Positions 1 to 7,899 of a stretch of 64,000 nucleotides of DNA are shown here, piece by piece; within the stretch, counting starts at the first letter, position 1, and each line of letters opens with the position of its first letter. The position numbers were made by a program, and so were the translations under genes. Source of the stretch: Clostridia bacterium (GTDB taxonomy: Bacteria > Bacillota > Clostridia > Christensenellales > Aristaeellaceae); contig JAFXZS010000017.1 in assembly GCA_017541105.1 (NCBI GenBank), forward strand, positions 1-64,000. The letters run 5' to 3'. The notes under the pieces are model-generated. The model was not told the origin of the DNA, made no database searches, and was given only the letters and a program-made list of their open reading frames with translations.

Positions 1-491
1 ACGCCGATCGGCATGCTGGCGGTCTTGTTCTTGTCGGCGCTGACATAGCCGCGGCCCCGTTCGATGGTCAGCTGCATCTGCAGATGGCCGTCTTCATTCA
101 GGGTGGCGATATGCAGGTCCGGATTTACGATTTCCACTTCGTCATCCGTCTTGATATCTCCGGCCTTCAGTTCGAAGGGACCCTTCACATCAATATTGAG
201 CTGCTTGGGGCCTTCCGCGAACATTTTGCAGGCGATGGATTTCAGGTTCAGGATGATCTCCGTAACATCTTCCTTGACTCCCGGGATGGTGGTGAACTCA
301 TGCTGCACACCGTCGATGTGCACAGAGGAGACTGCCACACCGGGGAGGGAGGAAAGAAGCACGCGGCGCAGGGAGTTGCCCAGAGTATGACCGAAGCCGC
401 GCTCAAGCGGCTCGACCACAAAGCGGCCGTAGCAGCCATTCTGTCCAACTTCGACGCATTCGATGCGGGCTTTTTCGATTTCGACGATCAT
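1..491 (-). CDS. rpoA: RNA polymerase alpha subunit, N-terminal part (runs off the window)
   Basis: Core RNA polymerase subunit that dimerises to nucleate assembly of beta and beta'. About 163 residues are visible, starting [14 protein letters not shown] and running through the alpha N-terminal assembly domain, including the family hallmark [15 protein letters not shown] near residues 33-48 and VDGVQHEF-like sequence after it. The C-terminal domain that contacts UP elements lies outside the window. The ATG at 491 follows a GGAGGG ribosome binding site seven to eight bases upstream. It is the last visible gene of the minus-strand operon rpsM-rpsK-rpsD-rpoA, 74 bp after rpsD, as in most Firmicutes, and should be driven by the promoter at 2261-2289. 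Identification is secure. Confidence 0.97.
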   Translation of the reverse strand, partial: MIVEIEKARIECVEVGQNGCYGRFVVEPLERGFGHTLGNSLRRVLLSSLPGVAVSSVHIDGVQHEFTTIPGVKEDVTEIILNLKSIACKMFAEGPKQLNIDVKGPFELKAGDIKTDDEVEIVNPDLHIATLNEDGHLQMQLTIERGRGYVSADKNKTASMPIG

Positions 492-565
492 TTCGTTTTA
501 CCCTCCAACTCGCACCCGCGCAGATACCGGTGCGATTCCTTGTCAATTCGGTTGTGTGCGAATAG

Positions 566-1162
566 TTAACGGGAGTAATACTCGACGATCATGTTCTCCT
601 GCACCTGCAGGTCAATGTCCTCACGCGTGGGGAGCGCTACAACGCTGCCCGCCAGGTTGGGAGCGTCAAAGCTCAGCCACTTGGGCGTCAGAGCGGTAGT
701 GCCTTCGCGCAGGCTCTTGAACATATCCATTTCCTCAGAGCGCTTCCGCAAAGTGATCTTATCGCCGACCTTCACCTGATAGGACGGGATATCAACCTTC
801 TGATCGTTTACACGGATATGGCCGTGCACAACAATCTGACGGGCCTGGCGGCGGGTCTTGGCCAGTCCGAGACGGAACACCACGTTGTCCAGTCTCAGCT
901 CCAGCAGCTGGAGCAGGTTGCCGTCGGTGATGCCCTTCATGTTGGCGGCCTTCAGATAGTACTTATGGAACTGCTTTTCCAGCACGCCGTAAACAAACTT
1001 TACCTTCTGTTTTTCCTGCAGCTGGGCGCCGTACTCGGAAACCTTGCGGCGGCGGTTACCGCCGGGATTGCGGGTAGACTTCTTATTGCCATAGCCCATG
1101 ACGGCCGGGGAAATATCGAAGCTCCGGCACTTCTTGGCGATCGGCTGTTTATTTACTGCCAT
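566..1162 (-). CDS. rpsD: 30S ribosomal protein S4
   Basis: Primary 16S rRNA-binding protein of the small subunit, also a translational repressor in many bacteria. The 198-aa product has the full family layout: a basic N-terminal segment, then the S4 RNA-binding domain around residues 90-150 with LRLDNVVFRLGLAKTRRQAR and VVHGHIRVN. The usual N-terminal zinc-binding cysteines are absent (a single Cys at position 12), so this is the cysteine-free type of S4. Start ATG at 1162 is preceded by GGAGG. It sits 20 bp downstream of rpsK and upstream of rpoA; in Clostridia rpsD often lies exactly here, whereas in Bacillus it is elsewhere. Confidence 0.97.
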   Translation of the reverse strand: MAVNKQPIAKKCRSFDISPAVMGYGNKKSTRNPGGNRRRKVSEYGAQLQEKQKVKFVYGVLEKQFHKYYLKAANMKGITDGNLLQLLELRLDNVVFRLGLAKTRRQARQIVVHGHIRVNDQKVDIPSYQVKVGDKITLRKRSEEMDMFKSLREGTTALTPKWLSFDAPNLAGSVVALPTREDIDLQVQENMIVEYYSR

Positions 1163-1182
1163 TTCTGTCTGTCCTCCTTACA

Positions 1183-1584
1183 TTACACGCGACGGCGCTT
1201 GGGCGGACGGCAACCGTTATGGGGAATGGGCGTCACGTCCTTAATCATGTTCACATCCAGACCGGCGGCCTGCAGGGAACGGATCGCGGCCTCACGACCG
1301 GAGCCGGGGCCTTTGACATATACTTCCACCGTGCGCAGACCGTATTCCATAGCGGCCTTGGCAGCGGTTTCAGCGGCCATCTGCGCGGCAAAAGGAGTGG
1401 ATTTCTTGCTGCCGCGGAAGCCCAGACCACCCGCGCTGGCCCAGGAAAGCGCATTGCCCTGGGTGTCGGTAATGGTCACGATGGTATTGTTAAAAGAAGA
1501 ACGGATATGCGCGGCGCCCCGTTCGACGACCTTGCGCTCACGGCGTTTACGCGTAGCCTTCTTCAGCTTTTGCTTAGGTGCCAT
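1183..1584 (-). CDS. rpsK: 30S ribosomal protein S11
   Basis: Small-subunit platform protein that contacts the mRNA in the E-site region. The 133-aa sequence has the basic N-terminus ([18 protein letters not shown]), [20 protein letters not shown] near residues 29-48, the conserved [18 protein letters not shown] stretch, and the C-terminal signature [19 protein letters not shown] that defines S11. Length is normal. It lies between rpsM and rpsD on the minus strand with short spacing (53 and 20 bp), so it is co-transcribed with them. Confidence 0.97.
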   Translation of the reverse strand: MAPKQKLKKATRKRRERKVVERGAAHIRSSFNNTIVTITDTQGNALSWASAGGLGFRGSKKSTPFAAQMAAETAAKAAMEYGLRTVEVYVKGPGSGREAAIRSLQAAGLDVNMIKDVTPIPHNGCRPPKRRRV

Positions 1585-1637
1585 TGATTTTCTCCCTCCG
1601 TAACCCGCTCTGAGGCGGGAATCAATTCAGTTGAAGC

Positions 1638-2015
1638 TTACTTGGTAGCTTTCTTCTTCCCGGCGATGGTCTTCTTCGGGCCCTTGCGGGTACGAGCGTT
1701 CTGCTTGGTATTCTGCCCGCGGACGGGAAGGCCATGGCGGTGACGAACGCCGCGATAGCAGCCGATTTCAATGAGACGCTTAATATTGAGAGACACTTCA
1801 CGGCGAAGATCACCTTCCACCTTCAGATGATGCTCAATATAATCACGCAGCTTGCTGATTTCGGTCTCGGAGAGATCCTTTACCCGGGTGTCGGGATTCA
1901 CACCGACTTCCGCGAGCATCTTCTGCGACGTGGTCAGGCCGATGCCGTAAATATAGGTCAGGCCGACTTCAACGCGCTTTTCTCTGGGCAGGTCAACGCC
2001 TGCAATGCGTGCCAT
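1638..2015 (-). CDS. rpsM: 30S ribosomal protein S13
   Basis: Head protein of the small subunit that contacts the P-site tRNA and the 50S bridge. I start it at the ATG at 2015 ([19 protein letters not shown]), giving 125 aa with the H2TH domain and the basic C-terminal tail ([18 protein letters not shown]); the frame stays open upstream to 2219 but that extension has no S13 homology and crosses the leader. GGAGG lies eleven bases before the start. In most Firmicutes rpmJ and infA precede rpsM; here neither is present and the gene is first in its operon, right behind the promoter at 2261-2289. Confidence 0.95.
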   Translation of the reverse strand: MARIAGVDLPREKRVEVGLTYIYGIGLTTSQKMLAEVGVNPDTRVKDLSETEISKLRDYIEHHLKVEGDLRREVSLNIKRLIEIGCYRGVRHRHGLPVRGQNTKQNARTRKGPKKTIAGKKKATK

Positions 2016-2260
2016 GTACGATTTACACCTCCGTATGTTATGAAAAAGTGAGCTCACTCGGAACCGGCAACCCCTCCGGACCCGGTGAAACACGACTCCG
2101 CGCCGCGCGCCAGGTGAAAGCAAGCGCACGACAACACCACCCGGCCGCATTGGAAGGAACGGCAGGACGGCGCCAGAAAAGAGACGGGTTGATTTACCGC
2201 CGGAACACGCGCTTTTCAACGCATGCAGCCGCCCGGAGGCAAACCAGGGTTAACTGCTAT

Positions 2261-2289
2261 AGTGTAGCACAAGGCAATGTGAATGACAA
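2261..2289 (-). promoter_or_regulatory. Sigma-A promoter of the rpsM-rpsK-rpsD-rpoA operon, with long leader
   Basis: On the minus strand TTGTCA (2289-2284) is separated by exactly 17 nt from TACACT (2266-2261). Transcription would begin near 2254, leaving a leader of about 240 nt before rpsM. The leader holds no recognisable gene on either strand; I looked for rpmJ and did not find it. A leader of this length before an operon containing rpsD could host S4 autoregulation, but I see no defined structure. Confidence 0.75.
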
Positions 2290-2309
2290 GTTTTTTTTGC
2301 AAAGAAACC

Positions 2310-3659
2310 TTAAATTTTTGTAAAAGATGTTACAAAATTATGAAGAGCCTCTTTTTCATTGGGTATCTGCCCATCCATTACGGCCTCCAGCAGCCGATTC
2401 AGCATCTCGCCGACAGCCGGCCCGCGAAAGCCGAGCGCCAGAAGGTCCCGGCCGTTGATCGCCAGATCTTTCAGGGTAAAGCAGGGGTTTTCCGCCAGCA
2501 GCGCGTCCAGCGCGGCCATCCGTTCCGCCGTGCGGCGGTCCTCCCGCTCCCGGGAGGAATAACCGGTGGCAATCCGGTCCGCCCGGTGGATTTCTATCAG
2601 CGCGCGGAGGTCTTTCTCTCCGAAACGGTTCAGGCGGCGGAGCAAAAAGGAGCGGTCCAGATTTACCGCGCCGGACTCGGTGCGCAGAGGAATGTCATGC
2701 CAGCGGACGAGATTGACGACCCGGTCCCGGGTTTCACGGTCGCAGCGAAGCGCGTCCGTCACCCGCTCCGCGATCTCCGCGGAGACAGCCTGATGCCCGA
2801 AGTAATGGGCTTCGCCCCGGTCATCCAGGGTGCGGACTGCCGGTTTGCCGGTATCATGCAGGAGCATGGCCAGGCGGAGATCCGCCTGAGGCGGGACGTT
2901 TTCCACTGCCTGCACCGTATGCTCCCAAAGGTCAAAGGAATGATGATGATTCTGCTGGTCATAGCCGATCATGGGGCGGAGCTCCGGAATCACACAGCAG
3001 AGCACATCCGGAAAGCCCCTGAGAATCCGCCCGGCACCGGGCCCGCACAGCAGCTTCAGCAATTCCTCCCGGATTCTTTCGGCAGCGATTTTTTCAAGAG
3101 AGGGGGCCAGAAGGCGCAGCGCCTTTTCCGTATCCGGATCGATGGAAAAATCGTATACGGAAGCGAAGCGCAGGGCCCGCAGAATCCGGAGCGCATCCTC
3201 CCCGAAACGCTCCCGGGGGATCCCGACACAGCGAATCACCCGGCGGGAAAGGTCCTCCCGCCCTCCGAAGAGATCTACCAGCCCGCAGCGCGGGGAATAG
3301 GCCATGGCATTGATGGTGAAATCCCGGCGTGCCAGATCCCCTGCAACATCCTGCACGAACGTGACGGAATCGGGATGGCGGTGATCCGTGTAGGCTCCGT
3401 CGGTCCGGAACGTCGTGATTTCATAGGGGATATGATCCAGGACGACGGTGAGTGTACCGTGCTTCAGCCCGGTTTCCACCACATGCTCCCCGCGGAAAAC
3501 CTCCTGCATCTGGGCAGGAAGCGCGGAAGTGCACAGATCCCAGTCGTGGGGAGTCAGGGAAAGAAGGCTGTCCCGGACACAGCCGCCAACGGCATACGCG
3601 GAGAAACCGGCCTGTTCCAGCCGGCTGATGAGCACGGATACATTGCGGGGAAGTTCCAT
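2310..3659 (-). CDS. cca: CCA tRNA nucleotidyltransferase with C-terminal HD domain
   Basis: Class II template-independent polymerase that adds or repairs the 3' CCA of tRNAs. The nucleotidyltransferase head has GGCVRDSLL followed by the metal-binding HDWDLC motif (about residues 26-42), then RRDFTINAMAYS and the RFGEDALRILRALRFAS signature. A C-terminal HD phosphohydrolase-like region follows (NHHHSFDLWEHT, LLHDTGKP, RWHDIPL), the long form common in Clostridia. I choose the ATG at 3659 (MELPRNVSVL, 449 aa) because AAGGAGGG lies six bases upstream; an in-frame ATG at 3683 has no comparable site. There is no terminator between its stop and the rpsM promoter, so some read-through into the ribosomal operon is possible. 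Confidence 0.93.
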   Translation of the reverse strand: MELPRNVSVLISRLEQAGFSAYAVGGCVRDSLLSLTPHDWDLCTSALPAQMQEVFRGEHVVETGLKHGTLTVVLDHIPYEITTFRTDGAYTDHRHPDSVTFVQDVAGDLARRDFTINAMAYSPRCGLVDLFGGREDLSRRVIRCVGIPRERFGEDALRILRALRFASVYDFSIDPDTEKALRLLAPSLEKIAAERIREELLKLLCGPGAGRILRGFPDVLCCVIPELRPMIGYDQQNHHHSFDLWEHTVQAVENVPPQADLRLAMLLHDTGKPAVRTLDDRGEAHYFGHQAVSAEIAERVTDALRCDRETRDRVVNLVRWHDIPLRTESGAVNLDRSFLLRRLNRFGEKDLRALIEIHRADRIATGYSSREREDRRTAERMAALDALLAENPCFTLKDLAINGRDLLALGFRGPAVGEMLNRLLEAVMDGQIPNEKEALHNFVTSFTKI

Positions 3660-3697
3660 CGGGGCCCTCCTTTCCGGATTCACTGATGTTGCTTCCT

Positions 3698-3726
3698 ATT
3701 ATGATGGAAAACAATGGTTTCGTCAA
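3698..3726 (-). promoter_or_regulatory. Sigma-A promoter of cca
   Basis: Minus strand TTGACG (3726-3721), 17-nt spacer, CATAAT (3703-3698); about 40 bp upstream of the chosen cca start. Confidence 0.65.
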
Positions 3727-3806
3727 ATCGGAGGAAACAGGGAACGGTTGAATTGAAGGGAAAAAGATGGTATTTTTAAAGGCGGAAGCGGAGGAGGGGA
3801 CGCCAC

Positions 3807-5189
3807 ATGACGGAGGATTACAGAACGGAGCGGGATTCCATGGGCGAGGTTCGTGTGCCGGCGGACAGATACTGGGGCGCCCAGACGGAGAGGAGCCGGA
3901 TCAATTTTCCGATCGGTGCCGGAAAGGAGCCCATGCCGGAGGAAATCCTGCGCGCTTTTGCCGTGTTGAAGGCGGCAGCCGCCAGGGCAAACCGCCATCT
4001 GCGTCCGGAGAGGATGACGGAGGAAAAATGCGGCGCGATCTGCGCCGCGGCGGAAGAAATCCGGACGGGAAAGCTGGCGGAGCATTTTCCGCTGGTGGTC
4101 TGGCAAACCGGGAGCGGCACCCAGACCAACATGAACGTCAATGAAGTGATTGCTCACCGGGGAAACGAGATGGCCGGGAAAGAGCTGCTTCATCCCAATG
4201 ACGATGTCAATATGAGCCAGTCCTCCAATGATACTTTCCCCGCGGCCATGCATATTGCCGCGGCGGAAACGCTGGAGATCCGCGTACTGCCGGAACTGCG
4301 GGAACTGATCAGGGAACTGCAGCGGCTGGAGGAGGGAAACAGAGATGTCCTGAAGTGCGGCCGGACTCACCTGCAGGACGCCACGCCGATCCGCTTCTCC
4401 CAGGAAATTTCCGGATGGAAAAACAGCCTGGAGAAGGATGAAGAAATGATCCGGGTAGCAGTGATTCCGTTGCGCGAACTGGCACTGGGCGGCACGGCAG
4501 TGGGCACAGGACTCAACGCACCGGCGGGCTTTGATGCCCTGAGCGCGGAGAAGATCGCGGAAACCACGGGGATTCCCTTTGTGACGGCAAAGAATAAATT
4601 TCATGCGCTGACCTCCCGGGACGAGATGGTCTGGGCTCACGGAGCGCTGAAGGCACTGGCCTGTGACCTGATGAAGATTGCCAACGATATCCGGTGGCTG
4701 GCCAGCGGGCCGCGGCTGGGGCTGGGAGAGATCACGATTCCGGAAAACGAGCCGGGATCATCCATTATGCCGGGAAAGGTGAATCCGACACAGTGCGAAC
4801 AGGTAACCATGGTTGCGGCCCAGGTCATGGGAAATGACGTAACCGTCGGCATTGCCGCAAGCCAGGGGAACTTCGAACTGAACGTTTTCATGCCGGTGTG
4901 CGCATACAACTTTCTGCAAAGTGCCCGCCTGCTGGCGGAAAGCATGCGGTCCTTCCGGGAACGGTGTGTGAGCGGGATCCGGGCCAATCGGGAGAAGATG
5001 GCGGAGAACGTGCGGAATTCCCTGATGCTGGTGACGGCGCTGAACCCGGTCATCGGATACGAAAAAGCGGCAGCAACGGCGCAGAAAGCCTTCCGGGAAG
5101 GCATTTCCCTGAAGGAGGCCTGCACATCTCTGGGATACCTGACGGAGGAAGCTTTTGACGCGTGTTTCCATCCGGAAAAAATGGCATAA
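3807..5189 (+). CDS. fumC: Class II fumarate hydratase
   Basis: Interconverts fumarate and L-malate. The 460-aa protein is full length and carries the superfamily signature GSSIMPGKVNPTQ at about residues 317-329, the substrate-binding SGSGTQTNMNVNEV near 100, SSNDTFPAAMH near 137, and GRTHLQDATP with the catalytic His at residue 188 (same number as E. coli FumC). It is a class II, iron-independent, homotetrameric type rather than aspartase: the fumarase-type TGSGTQTNMN is present. The ATG at 3807 has GGAGGGG upstream. It heads a plus-strand operon with the AlaX-like gene (15-bp gap) and a 79-aa ORF, divergent from cca. Confidence 0.94.
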   Translation: MTEDYRTERDSMGEVRVPADRYWGAQTERSRINFPIGAGKEPMPEEILRAFAVLKAAAARANRHLRPERMTEEKCGAICAAAEEIRTGKLAEHFPLVVWQTGSGTQTNMNVNEVIAHRGNEMAGKELLHPNDDVNMSQSSNDTFPAAMHIAAAETLEIRVLPELRELIRELQRLEEGNRDVLKCGRTHLQDATPIRFSQEISGWKNSLEKDEEMIRVAVIPLRELALGGTAVGTGLNAPAGFDALSAEKIAETTGIPFVTAKNKFHALTSRDEMVWAHGALKALACDLMKIANDIRWLASGPRLGLGEITIPENEPGSSIMPGKVNPTQCEQVTMVAAQVMGNDVTVGIAASQGNFELNVFMPVCAYNFLQSARLLAESMRSFRERCVSGIRANREKMAENVRNSLMLVTALNPVIGYEKAAATAQKAFREGISLKEACTSLGYLTEEAFDACFHPEKMA

Positions 5190-5204
5190 AGAGGAAGATA
5201 TGAC

Positions 5205-6395
5205 ATGACGGAACGGCTGTATTACGAAGATGCGTACCTGTGGGAATTTGACGGAACAGTCACCCGGGTACGGGACGGCAGGAAACCCGGAACCTGGGAG
5301 GCAGCTCTGGACCGCAGCGCCTTTTATCCCACCTCCGGCGGGCAGCCGTTTGATACGGGCCTTATGCGCTTTGACGGCGGGGAAGCCCGCGTCACCGATG
5401 TGGAGAGCGACCGGGAGGGAGAAGTCTGGCATACACTGGACCGGAGGATTTCCGAGGGAACCGCGGTGCACGGCATTATCGACGGCGCGCGGCGGACAGA
5501 CCATATGGAACAGCATGGCGGAGAGCATATGCTGGCCGGGGCGATCTGGGAAAAGCTTCAGGGAACGACCATCGGGCTGCACCTGGGGCAGGAGGATTCC
5601 ACGATCGACGTGCAGCTGCCCGGAGAACGGACCCACCTGACGGAGGACGAAATCCGGATGCTGGAGGATACGGTCAACGCGCGCATCCGGCAGGACGCGG
5701 AAATCCGGTGCTGGTTTCCGGAGGCGGAGGAACTGGCGCGGCTGCCGCTGCGCAAGCAGCCCACGGTGAGCGAACATGTACGGATCGTTGCCATGGGGGA
5801 CTTTGAGATGGTCGCCTGCGGAGGAACCCATCCCGCTTCTACGGGGAGAATCGGCGCGCTGAAGATTCTGAACGTGATCCCGGCCAAGGGAAAGGCCCGG
5901 GTATCCTTTGTTTGCGGCAGCAGGGCGATGGCTGTTTTCCAGAAGTACATGCGGAGCGCGGACAAAGCCGGGGCGGCGCTGAGCTGCCCGGTGGAAAAGC
6001 TGAGCCGGGCTGCGAGCGAGCTGAAAAGCCGGCTGGCGGAAGCGGAAAGGAAGGCCAACCGTTTTGAGACAAAAGAGATGCTGGAAGAATTCCGGCAGGC
6101 AGAAAACCGGGAAGACCTGAAGGGCATTACGCTGGCAGCGGTGATCCGGGATGAGGCGGATCCCCGGGCGGTCTCCGCGGCGGTAGCTGAGTACATCTCC
6201 GGACCGGGGAAGCTGCTGCTGCTGGCCTGCGGGGAAAAACTGACCTTCGGCCGGTCCGCGGACGTGGATATCGACATGGGCGTGCTGATACGCCGGGTCG
6301 GCCGGGGCGGCGGGCGCCCGGATCTTGCGGGAGGCGCGGGAATACCGGAATGTGTCAACGTAGCCCGCAAGATTCTGAAGACAGAATACAGATAA
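5205..6395 (+). CDS. Alanyl-tRNA editing protein, AlaX-L type with DHHA1 domain
   Basis: Trans-editing hydrolase that removes Ser or Gly mischarged onto tRNA-Ala. The N-terminal beta-barrel (FYPTSGGQPFDTG, residues about 35-47) and the zinc-binding editing core (QHGGEHMLAGA near 105 and CGGTHP near 207) match the AlaRS editing domain; after a helical linker the C-terminus has a DHHA1 module ending GGGRPDLAGG around residue 370. There is no aminoacylation domain, so it is a stand-alone editor of the long AlaX class (396 aa). ATG at 5205 follows GAGGAAG. It is co-oriented with fumC. Confidence 0.88.
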   Translation: MTERLYYEDAYLWEFDGTVTRVRDGRKPGTWEAALDRSAFYPTSGGQPFDTGLMRFDGGEARVTDVESDREGEVWHTLDRRISEGTAVHGIIDGARRTDHMEQHGGEHMLAGAIWEKLQGTTIGLHLGQEDSTIDVQLPGERTHLTEDEIRMLEDTVNARIRQDAEIRCWFPEAEELARLPLRKQPTVSEHVRIVAMGDFEMVACGGTHPASTGRIGALKILNVIPAKGKARVSFVCGSRAMAVFQKYMRSADKAGAALSCPVEKLSRAASELKSRLAEAERKANRFETKEMLEEFRQAENREDLKGITLAAVIRDEADPRAVSAAVAEYISGPGKLLLLACGEKLTFGRSADVDIDMGVLIRRVGRGGGRPDLAGGAGIPECVNVARKILKTEYR

Positions 6396-6422
6396 CCGCA
6401 GACAGCGCAGAGAGGAAAGAAT

Positions 6423-6662
6423 ATGGATGAACAGGAACTGATCCGGATCCGATGGCATGTGGACCGCAGCACTGAACCCGCGGTCTACATGCTGGTCTGT
6501 GAGGACCCGGCACATCCGGAACTGACGGTGAGCGTTTCCTCCGCGGAAGTGTCAGAACGCGTGGCAAAGGCCAAACTGATGCAGAGCATGTATGAATTGG
6601 GAAAGGCACATGGAATTCCGGCCCGGCGCCTGAGGTTCAAGATCAACGGAATTGAAGAATGA
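6423..6662 (+). CDS. Small conserved-looking protein, function unknown (79 aa)
   Basis: Not recognised. Preceded by GAGGAAAG at good distance and followed directly by a strong terminator, so it is very probably translated as the last gene of the fumC operon. The 79-aa sequence starts MDEQELIRIRWHVDRS, is mixed charged with a predicted beta-strand start and a helical centre (AEVSERVAKAKLMQSMYELGKAHG) and ends RLRFKINGIEE. No signal peptide, membrane span or Cys motif. Confidence 0.7.
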   Translation: MDEQELIRIRWHVDRSTEPAVYMLVCEDPAHPELTVSVSSAEVSERVAKAKLMQSMYELGKAHGIPARRLRFKINGIEE

Positions 6663-6669
6663 AACAAAG

Positions 6670-6697
6670 AAGGCTGCCTCCTGCGAGGCAGCCTTTT
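6670..6697. terminator. Bidirectional intrinsic terminator between the 79-aa gene and secG
   Basis: AAGGCTGCCTC (6670-6680), loop CTGC, perfect complement (6685-6695) followed by T; T/A-rich on both sides, so it can serve both converging genes. Confidence 0.85.
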
Positions 6698-6713
6698 GAA
6701 GCCATAAAGAGAA

Positions 6714-6941
6714 TTATTTGACAATCAGCAGAAGAAGGGACAGCACAACGAATACGGACGCGGCAATCTTCGTCCCCAGCGCGAGCTTGGCCTCAAAGGT
6801 CTTGGCCTTGGAACGGCTGAAATAGCTGTCACTCCGGCCGGAAAGCGCACCAATCCCGTCTTCATCCGAAGACTGAAGCAGAACCGTAACAATCATAAAC
6901 AGTGCCGCGATAATCAGCACAATGGAAATTACAGTAACCAT
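6714..6941 (-). CDS. secG: Preprotein translocase subunit SecG
   Basis: Small accessory subunit of the SecYEG channel. The 75 residues form two membrane helices (about 4-22 and 55-73) joined by a loop rich in Gly/Ser (SSDEDGIGALSGRSDSYF) with the family-typical LLQSSDEDGIGALSG sequence. The start ATG at 6941 follows AAGGAGG. A single-gene unit between a promoter at 6974-7002 and the shared terminator. Confidence 0.93.
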   Translation of the reverse strand: MVTVISIVLIIAALFMIVTVLLQSSDEDGIGALSGRSDSYFSRSKAKTFEAKLALGTKIAASVFVVLSLLLLIVK

Positions 6942-6973
6942 AGAAAAAAACCTCCTTACAAATCAGCCCAACG

Positions 6974-7002
6974 ATCATATCACAGGGAAGGGCAAAAAGC
7001 AA
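6974..7002 (-). promoter_or_regulatory. Sigma-A promoter of secG
   Basis: Minus strand TTGCTT (7002-6997), 17-nt spacer, TATGAT (6979-6974), 33 bp before the secG start codon. Confidence 0.6.
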
Positions 7003-7028
7003 GAACTATTTTGCCTCCCGGGTCACAC

Positions 7029-7715
7029 TTACAGTTCCCGGTTCTGCTTCCGGGCGATCAGGGCAGCCAGGCAGCATTCCTTGCTCCGCTCAATATGCTG
7101 CTTCATCAGGGATTCAAAAGCGGGGAGATCCTTCTTTTCCACCAGATCCACCAGCTTATGATGCTCCTCGTGGGCGGAAGTGCGGCGATTCTCCTGCCGG
7201 ATCGCCATGGCGGAAAAACGGCGGATATATTCATCCTGCCCCTCGATGACACGCAGAATCCGGTATTTGCCGGAGATGGAAGTCAACGCTGTATGGAATT
7301 CTCTGGCCAGGGGAGATATCGCTTCCACATCGTCTTTTTCGATCAGGGCATCCATTTCCGCCAGCTTGGCGCGCAGCGCGGCAATATCCTCAGGGGTGGC
7401 GTTCTCCACTATATAAGGAAGCGTCAGCATCTCCAGGGAATTCCGGATGGTATAAATCTGGTCCACATCCTCGGTGGTGAAGGCATGGACAATGACCCCG
7501 CGGCGCATGACATATTCCACAAGGCCGTCCCGCTCCAGCTTGCGCAGCGCCTCCCGCAGCGGGGTTCTGGAGATGTGGAGCCTGTCGGCATACTCAGTCT
7601 CAACAATCCGCTCACCGGCCGGTATTTCCCCGGTGATAATCGCCTTTTTCAGGACTTCATAGGCGATCTCCCGGATCGGACGGCTTTCCATCATGGGCTG
7701 GAAAGTAAATGACAT
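7029..7715 (-). CDS. GntR-family transcriptional regulator, FCD/FadR type
   Basis: DNA-binding regulator, target unknown. The N-terminal winged helix-turn-helix covers about residues 10-75 with PIREIAYEVLKKAIITGEIPAGERI and the recognition helix region SRTPLREALRKLERDGLVEY; the C-terminal FCD domain (about 85-215) has the expected helical pattern with the metal/ligand residues D and H of REFHTAL and EEHHKLVDLVEKKD. FCD regulators commonly sense small organic acids. GAGGAGG precedes the ATG at 7715. It is divergent from nnr, and an inverted repeat at 7733-7752 between promoter and start codon may be its own operator. Confidence 0.9.
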   Translation of the reverse strand: MSFTFQPMMESRPIREIAYEVLKKAIITGEIPAGERIVETEYADRLHISRTPLREALRKLERDGLVEYVMRRGVIVHAFTTEDVDQIYTIRNSLEMLTLPYIVENATPEDIAALRAKLAEMDALIEKDDVEAISPLAREFHTALTSISGKYRILRVIEGQDEYIRRFSAMAIRQENRRTSAHEEHHKLVDLVEKKDLPAFESLMKQHIERSKECCLAALIARKQNREL

Positions 7716-7732
7716 ACCACGACCTCCTCAGC

Positions 7733-7752
7733 GTGCAGTTTTTTTTCTGCAC
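7733..7752. promoter_or_regulatory. Inverted repeat in the gntR leader, possible operator
   Basis: GTGCAG-N8-CTGCAC, perfect 6-bp arms around a homopolymeric T8/A8 spacer, between the gntR -10 and its ribosome binding site. It could be a GntR operator or a small hairpin in the mRNA; the T-run spacer is unusual for a GntR site. Confidence 0.4.
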
Positions 7753-7761
7753 TTTGGATAA

Positions 7762-7790
7762 TTAATACAACAAAAAAACAATCCTGTCAA
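7762..7790 (-). promoter_or_regulatory. Sigma-A promoter of the GntR gene
   Basis: Minus strand TTGACA (7790-7785), 17-nt spacer, TATTAA (7767-7762). Confidence 0.6.
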
Positions 7791-7899
7791 GATGCCAGCC
7801 CGGATTTCAGGCAGGAATTTCCCCCGGAAGACGGAAAACGAGTATGCTGGAAGAACCGGAGGAAAAGCCGCAGAATCCGGCACGCAGGGGGGAAAAATC

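Noticed and set aside
2016..2219. N-terminal extension of rpsM to 2219
   Set aside because: S13 begins at MARIAGVDL with a GGAGG site; the extension overlaps the leader and has no homology.
4758..6515. 585-aa minus-strand ORF over fumC and the AlaX-like gene, and similar long antisense frames (2283-3686, 45493-46500, 47225-48754, 48860-50716, 52587-54302, 56562-58145)
   Set aside because: All mirror well-supported genes on the other strand; they are GC-codon artefacts with Pro/Arg/His-rich composition, no ribosome binding site and no family match.
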